Of a stretch of 64,000 bases of DNA, positions 55,077-61,100 are shown one piece after another. The stretch is taken from assembly GCA_963676095.1 (NCBI GenBank), contig OY781040.1, positions 2,232,001 through 2,296,000 of the forward strand, written 5' to 3'. Positions within the stretch are counted from its first letter, which is position 1, and every line of letters begins with the position of its first letter. The translations under genes were made by a program, and so were the position numbers. The notes below the pieces were generated by a model. That model searched no databases. It was not told the DNA's origin and worked only from the letters and a program-made list of their open reading frames with translations. This stretch comes from G963676095 sp963676095 (lineage in GTDB: Bacteria > Bacteroidota > Bacteroidia > Bacteroidales > Prolixibacteraceae).

Positions 55077-55664
55077 CTATTTATCAGCCACATTCTCTTT
55101 CAGCCAATCCACCAGCTTTTGTACAGCCCTTCCCCTGTGACTAATTTCATTTTTTTCATGAATGTCCATTTCTGCAAAGGAACGGGAGTACCCTTCCGGC
55201 ACGAAAATCGGATCGTATCCGAACCCTGCCTGACCATGTTTTTCAGTAAGGATCTGCCCCTTCACAATACCATCAAACTGTTTCTCGTTACCATCGATTA
55301 CCAGCGATATGACCGTCCTGAACTGCGCTTCCCGGCTTGCTGCTCCGTTCAGTTTCAAAAGCACCTTATCCATGTTAGCCTGCGCATCCTTACCTTCTCC
55401 GGCGTACCTGGCAGAATAAACACCCGGCTCACCGTTCAACGCTTCTATTTCCAAACCCGTATCATCTGCGAAACAATTATAATCATAATTATTGTAAACA
55501 TAAAATGATTTTAATGAAGCATTTCCTTCCAGCGTATCGCTCGTTTCCGGGATGTCCTCTTTACAGCCAATATCACCAAGGCTTATCAGCTCAAATGTAT
55601 CACCTAGTATTGTCTGAAGCTCTTCCAGCTTGTGTTTATTGTTCGTTGCAAAAACCAGTTTCAT
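55077..55664 (-). CDS. rdgB: XTP/dITP diphosphatase (RdgB/HAM1)
   Basis: A 195-residue HAM1-family pyrophosphatase that removes dITP and XTP from the nucleotide pool. LVFATNNKHKLEELQTILGD is the family start. FADDTGLEIEALNGEPGVYS contains the catalytic Asp pair, and GQAGFGYDPIFVPEG plus EISHRGRAVQKLVDWL form the substrate site. Length is normal. It lies 15 bp upstream of recO. Confidence 0.95.
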   Translation of the reverse strand: MKLVFATNNKHKLEELQTILGDTFELISLGDIGCKEDIPETSDTLEGNASLKSFYVYNNYDYNCFADDTGLEIEALNGEPGVYSARYAGEGKDAQANMDKVLLKLNGAASREAQFRTVISLVIDGNEKQFDGIVKGQILTEKHGQAGFGYDPIFVPEGYSRSFAEMDIHEKNEISHRGRAVQKLVDWLKENVADK

Positions 55665-56007
55665 TCAATTCTAATTTTTTAGTCGCCACAGCCACACTGC
55701 AATCTAATATACAACAATATATCAATTAAACCATTCGTCTATTTCAGCAATATATCTCAGTCCTGTTTAATCAGCCGGAGTAGAACGAAATGTGGCAAAC
55801 TTTCCCTTTTGGGCAACGACAAAGTTAAGAAAAAAAGGATCCCCTGAAAAAAAGGATTTATCAATCGTTATTAATAGACCAAAAGCCTTTACTTCAGGTT
55901 CATAAAAATATTCATCGAAATCAGATAACAAAACGAAAATAATAATATTTTTATCTATCTAAATTTTGTTTTTATCTGTATAAAATAACGAATAATCGAT
56001 CTAATAT
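55665..56007. promoter_or_regulatory. divergent intergenic region with a candidate rdgB promoter
   Basis: This 343-bp AT-rich gap separates the minus-strand rdgB-recO pair from the plus-strand methyltransferase gene. On the minus strand, TAACTTTG (55820-55827) fits the TAnnTTTG element and could drive rdgB with a ~150-nt leader. A near match (AAATTTTG, near 55963) is the best candidate for the plus-strand gene. I see no ORF. Confidence 0.4.
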
Positions 56008-56715
56008 ATGAAAAAGACAAGACTCCCCGGAAAGATTAAAGGAATATTCTTCCGGCTAAGATTAGACAAATTAATCCCAGGTAAAATATTTCATTTTTTT
56101 GCAAACCTGGCCGATCTGTCAGTATGGATATCGGCCAATAAAAACTGTGGTTACACCGATTTTTATTGCTATAATTTTAAATACTCAAGACGAGAGGACC
56201 TTTTCACTCACGTGATCCAAACCCAAAACCTGGATGAAATAGATTATTTAGAATTCGGAGTTTCAAAGGGGCAGTCATTTAAGTGGTGGATCGCTCACAT
56301 AAAAAACGAAAATTCAAGATTTTACGGTTTTGACACATTCAATGGGCTGCCTGAAGACTGGGGACTTTTTAAAAAAGGAGATATGGGCAGTTCCATTCCG
56401 GAAATAAGTGATCACAGATCTGCATTCTTTAAAGGACTATTCCAGCAAACATTGATTCCTTTTTTGAAAGGATACAAGTCGGACAGGCGAAAAGTAATCC
56501 ACATGGATGCCGATTTATATTCTTCGACGTTATATGTTTTAACAACGATAAGTCCCTTTTTAAAGGCCGGAGACATCATCTTCTTTGATGAATTTAATGT
56601 CCCGCTACATGAATTTAAAGCGTTCCGGGAATGGAGTTCTTCCTATTACCTAAAATACAAGGTATTGGGAGGCGTTAATAATTTTTACCAGGTAGCTGTC
56701 ATGATCGAACCATGA
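56008..56715 (+). CDS. TylF-like class I methyltransferase
   Basis: A 235-residue protein with a Rossmann-type SAM site: DYLEFGVSKGQSFKWW is motif I (E-x-G-V-x-x-G-x-S), ENSRFYGFDTFNGLPEDWG is motif II, and IHMDADLYSSTLYVL holds the acidic, probably metal-binding residues of the TylF/MycF family. FFDEFNVPLHEFKAFREW is also typical. Relatives methylate sugar or macrolide hydroxyls and are frequent in cell-surface glycan clusters. No partner genes are nearby, so the substrate is unknown. Confidence 0.82.
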   Translation: MKKTRLPGKIKGIFFRLRLDKLIPGKIFHFFANLADLSVWISANKNCGYTDFYCYNFKYSRREDLFTHVIQTQNLDEIDYLEFGVSKGQSFKWWIAHIKNENSRFYGFDTFNGLPEDWGLFKKGDMGSSIPEISDHRSAFFKGLFQQTLIPFLKGYKSDRRKVIHMDADLYSSTLYVLTTISPFLKAGDIIFFDEFNVPLHEFKAFREWSSSYYLKYKVLGGVNNFYQVAVMIEP

Positions 56716-56823
56716 TTTACGAACGCTGTTGCGGATAGGAAAATCCAGGAAACGCAATGGAACGGTTCCTCTTTTATGCAGATTTTCAGTAAGGGTTTTA
56801 ACCCTGACTTTGATAGGGTGCCG

Positions 56824-56883
56824 ATCAAACGTTTGATAGACACTCGATCAAACGTTTGATGAGGCGTCACTCAAATGTTTGAT
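56824..56883. repeat. array of ATCAAACGTTTGAT palindromes, 23-bp period
   Basis: The 14-bp perfect palindrome ATCAAACGTTTGAT occurs at 56824-56837 and 56847-56860. A variant CTCAAATGTTTGAT lies at 56870-56883, each 23 bp after the last. A half-unit (TTTGAT) precedes at about 56809 and another (ATCAAGC) follows at 56893. Equal spacing of about two helical turns puts the sites on the same DNA face, as for cooperative repressor binding, but the array is downstream of both neighbouring genes. Confidence 0.75.
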
Positions 56884-56893
56884 CGGGTGTTAA

Positions 56894-57388
56894 TCAAGCA
56901 TCGACATACCCCATAGCTCCTAATCCCAAAGAAATAGGAGTTGCAATTGTTCCTCCTAGTCGAAAATCATTTTTCCCAAGAGCAACATCTCCTTCTAATG
57001 CAAAGCTTCTTCCTCGAAATGAGTATGTAAACCCTGTTTCAATACCCCATTCTTTGACTTCGTAAATATTTTTAGCTTTAGGAAATAATCCCGCTGAGAC
57101 TCCTGTAAATACACCTCCACCATTGCTTACCCCTAAAGAAGGGACACTATAAATGGCTATATTACCCTGTCTATCAAGCAAAATCCCAAATGCAGCAGAA
57201 CTTGTTATACCTAATTCTCCTAAGGATACACCAGCTTTTGCTTCAACCTGCACAAAGGCAACCCCGTCATTTGCAGTTTGTCTTGCATTCTCGATCGATT
57301 GTCGGGCTATTTCCTCCGGCCTGTTGTAATTGTAAGACGGATCAACTAAAATCGCCCACAAGGTACAGTTTTTATGGAACTTCGCCAA
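56894..57388 (-). pseudogene. detached alternative RHS C-terminal tip
   Basis: The minus strand encodes PSYNYNRPEEIARQSIENAR and QTAN, identical but for one residue to the junction in the main RHS gene, then a different ~124-residue tail (GVSLGELGITSSAAFGILLD, GNDFRLGGTIATPISLGLG-type sequence). There is no RHS core before it. The first ~15 codons (MAKFHKNCTLWAILV) are unrelated, so it has no native start. This is the layout of an orphan tip in polymorphic toxin loci: it becomes expressed only if recombination fuses it to the core. The tail has no toxin motif I recognise. Confidence 0.75.
57268..57342 (-). repeat. 75-bp RHS junction repeat, orphan copy
   Basis: This block is 72/75 identical to 58582-58656 in the main RHS gene, in the same orientation and reading frame. 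It encodes SYNYNRPEEIARQSIENARQ and the next residues TAN. Identity falls off sharply on both sides, as expected of a recombination junction. Confidence 0.85.
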
Positions 57389-57591
57389 TGCAGGGGGAAA
57401 GACAAATAAGTATTCCTCCGTAAGCCAACAAAAGTCCGCGGAAAAGCTTTTACATACAATATATGCGAATAGAACAGCTTCGTTTTACGAGAAATATATC
57501 CCTCAACTGTGGATTCAATTTATAAATCCGGATCTGCAGTGACACGGATACGCTTAAACATCCCAATGAAATTGAAATGGTATGAATCAAA

Positions 57592-57710
57592 ACCTTTTTC
57601 TAAAACCGAAAGAACTATACGTTCTTTTTCTTCAATACTGAACTTGTTCCTTTTTCTCTTTTTCATAAAAACACCCCAAATGCTATGTCTAACTTTTGGG
57701 GTGCAGTTCA
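57592..57710 (-). mobile_element. remnant of an IS3-family element (5' end)
   Basis: Read on the minus strand from 57710, TGAACTGCACCCCAAAAGTT resembles an IS150/IS3-group terminal repeat. Then the start of OrfA follows (ATG at 57664-57666): MKKRKRNKFSIEEKERIVLS and VLEKG, a helix-turn-helix N-terminus. After VLEKG the frame becomes unrelated and stops at 57520. Only ~120 bp of the element remain. It lies between the orphan tip and the candidate immunity gene. Confidence 0.65.
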
Positions 57711-57728
57711 ATTCGCCGGGCTTTTTAT

Positions 57729-58103
57729 TTAATTATTCCTATATGTTACCTTACCCAATACAAAAAAAATTGTTATTGATACGGCTATATAAAGGAACAG
57801 TCCAATAATTCCCCATATTCTATTTTCTTTTGTTTCATCTTGGTATTTTTTCATTATTTCCTCCCTATTACGAAACAAATAAAAATAATTTGGAATAAGC
57901 AGGATAATATATACAAACACGCCCATTGTTAATGTTTGTTTTTTCTCAAACTCCAGATTCAAAAAGTAATTAATTAACATATAAATTGAAAAAATATTCA
58001 TTCCTTGTAATGCAACAACTAAAATCATTGCATTGAAAGCAGGAGTATCATTTGTCCTTACTTTTTTCAATGCTTTATATATCCTGTAATAAAAATATTT
58101 CAT
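57729..58103 (-). CDS. small membrane protein, candidate immunity protein
   Basis: A 124-residue protein with three hydrophobic segments at about residues 24-46 (FNAMILVVALQGMNIFSIYM), 58-76 (LTMGVFVYIILLIPNYFYLF) and 97-118 (IWGIIGLFLYIAVSITIFFV), and a charged loop containing REEIMKKYQDETKENR. It begins 11 bp after the stop of the large RHS gene, in the same direction. That is where the cognate immunity protein of a polymorphic toxin is normally encoded. An integral membrane immunity protein would fit a tip acting on the membrane. This role is inferred from position only. Confidence 0.6.
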   Translation of the reverse strand: MKYFYYRIYKALKKVRTNDTPAFNAMILVVALQGMNIFSIYMLINYFLNLEFEKKQTLTMGVFVYIILLIPNYFYLFRNREEIMKKYQDETKENRIWGIIGLFLYIAVSITIFFVLGKVTYRNN

Positions 58104-58114
58104 ATTCCAGAAAC

Positions 58115-61100
58115 TTAATATTGATATTGTGGATCAAAAGGCGTCCCTTTCATCAGGTTTTGATAAGTCTCCTGATAATACTGACGAATAGTTTGCCCAT
58201 AGTCTATAACAGTATTCCACATGTATTTTAAGTATCCATAGCCGGCTGCCACTCCTATTCCAGCTGTACCCCCAACAATCAATGATGTTGTACTTACACC
58301 AACATTTAGCCCAGTTTCTAATCCAGATTGTTGCCCATTAGCCCATCCAGAATAATTTAAAAAAAGGTCAGCACCATATAAAAAAGATGTCGCACCTTTT
58401 GTTATGCTAAGGGGTTTTAATACATATTGATTCCCGGTAGTCCATCCAGATGCGTAATACCTAATCTTTGATAAATCCTTCCAAATTCCTATAGTAGCAT
58501 CGTATCCCCAATTTTCAGCAATACTCACTCCTAAACTTGCACCAGATACAATATTGCTTGCCTGCCCTGAATTACCCCCACCATTTGCAGTTTGTCTTGC
58601 ATTCTCGATAGATTGCAGGGCTATTTCCTCCGGCCTGTTGTAATTGTAAGACGGATAATAAAAACTGTTTAAGCCGCTGGAATTGTTCCCGACGCCCAAC
58701 CTGCCGGTGTCTGTATTATAGCCCACACTTACATTCGTGTTGCCGGAAACCGGTACACTCACAAAAGGAACCGTGCCATTCCCGCTTATATTGATCCCTG
58801 CCTGAACGTTCTGATCCTTGAGCCAGTTCCCCAGGTTGTTAAACCGGTTCCCTGCCCAGTTCCAGAAATGGCTCCACCAGCTGTTACCATTGGGATCTAT
58901 GTACCTCAGCGGATTGTTCAGCGCATAGCTGTACCGGTTAAAATTCTGGGTAAAGCCACTGGCCTGAACATACGGATCGGGGTTCAGGAACCTGCCTGCC
59001 ACCGGGTCGTACAGCCGCCCGTTCATGTTGGTCAGGTTGAAATCTGTCAGTTCTTCATGGCCGGTAAAGCCACGGCCGGCTATCAGGTCCGGTTCGCCGC
59101 TCAACGTATAGCCCCAGGTATCCTTGTCCCTCCTGCGGCCCCAGGCATCGTAGCTGTACTCATAAATCGTACTGCCCGACTTCAGCTGGGTGATCGTCCC
59201 CAGGTGGTCGCGGAAAATGTTGAGCACTTCCCAGCTCCCGCTGCCTACCTTCCGGGCAAGGGCCACCGCGCTGTAAGCATCTCCACCGATCCAGATATAC
59301 CGGGTAACCGTGCTGCCCACCTGCTCCCGTTCGCAACTGCGGCCAAAGTACCAGCGGGTTTTCGTGGTCGTCCCGTTGTCCTTCAGGACCATCCGGATCC
59401 GCTGCTGATCGGCATTGTAAACAAAGTCAGCCGTTTTCGTCCCTTCGGTGATGTTTTTCACCTTTTCAAAGGAGTAATAGCTGATTTGTTGGGTGGTTGC
59501 CGGAATGTTCAGCGCCCCGCTGATGCTGCTTACCGCATAAGGTGTGTTACTGTAGGCATACGTGCCGGCATCGCTCTTGCTCTGGATATTCCCGTTACTG
59601 CCATACGTCACCGTTTGTCCCGAAGGTCCGGTCACCGAGGTCAGCCGGTCGAGCCCAACAGCATCGTAGCCGAAGCTCTCCGTGAGGCTTTTCAGCGTAT
59701 TGGACCGCGTGTTCAGGTTGCCCGTGTTCACGTCGAACGAATACGTGTCCTGACGTACCCCTGATGCATAGATCTGCGACAGCATGTTATTACTGTCGTA
59801 GCTCCATGTGTTCGTGGTTCCGCCTATACTGGCCTGGGTGATGCGTCCGTAGTTGTCCATTGCTGTTGCCTGCCAAACCGTTGTCCCGTTAAACTGTACC
59901 CGGTAAAGATAACCATAAGAATTGTAATTATACTGTTCGTAATCGGTTGTCCCGTCAAAATATTTCCGGTACAGCCGCCCGTAACTGTCATAGCTGTAGG
60001 TAACCGTATTGCTCTCCCCGCCAATGGATTCGGTTACCGTACTGATCCTGCCCCTGGTATCGTAAGTATATGTGCGGGAAACCCCGCCCGGGGAAGTAAT
60101 ACTGCTGACCTGCCCGTCGCTGTTGTAACTGTAGTTGGTCTGTCCCTCGTCGGAAGGGGATGCCGTATAATAATCGAGCAGCCCGTCTGACTGGTAAGTA
60201 TAGGTGGTCGTCTGTCCGCGGGCGTTCAGGTGCGTTTTTGCCTCTCCTGTCCCGTACCAGGTCTCGGTAATCGTCCCGGCGCTGGGGTCGTTCAGGGTCA
60301 GCCGGTTCCCGTTGCGGTCGTAGGTCATGGAGGTCACTACGCTGCCCGGGGACTGGGCCGATTTGAGCAGCCCGTCGGGCCACCAGGTATAGGTAAGGCT
60401 CCCTCCCGGGTCGGTACGGCCTGTTACCTGTCCGGCTGCATCGATGGTGGTGGTATAGGTACGGCTATTGACGACGCTGGTGGTCGTAGGCCCGGAATAG
60501 GAATAGGTGGTGGTGGCCCCGTAATACGGGTCCCGCGAATGGACGCGGGCGTAATCATCGTAATTAATTACATTCCAAGAGGAAGGGGTCCCGGTCGTCG
60601 GCTCCGAGAACCGGAATAATTCCGTTTTCCCGTTGTACTGCCAGTCTTTTTTGATCATCGTTCCGCTAAAGCCCCTGGTTTCATTCCTGATTTGCCGGTC
60701 CAGCCGGTCGTACCAGTTTTTGGTCAGGGTGCCGTCGCTGCCGGCTTGCTGGATATAGTAACGGGCATTGGCCGGCCCCGCGGAGGTATCAAAGCTCCGG
60801 GTAACGGTGGTGGTAATCCCGCCGTCGGGGACAATGCTGCCCACCTGGTCGGCGCTGTTGTAATTCCAGGTCGTCAGGTTCCCGTACGGGTCGGTCTGCG
60901 TTTTTATCAGCCCGGTAACCGCATCGTAGGTATAGCCGGTTTCCCGTCCCACCGGGTCGGTTACGCTCAGCAGGTTCACCCCCCGGGTATCATAGCCGTA
61001 AACCGTATTGCGGGCGCTTAGGCCGGTTGCAGACTGTTGCTCTCCCGTTAAATTCCCGAAAGCATCATAACTCCGCGCCAGGGTCCAGGCGCTGGCGTCG

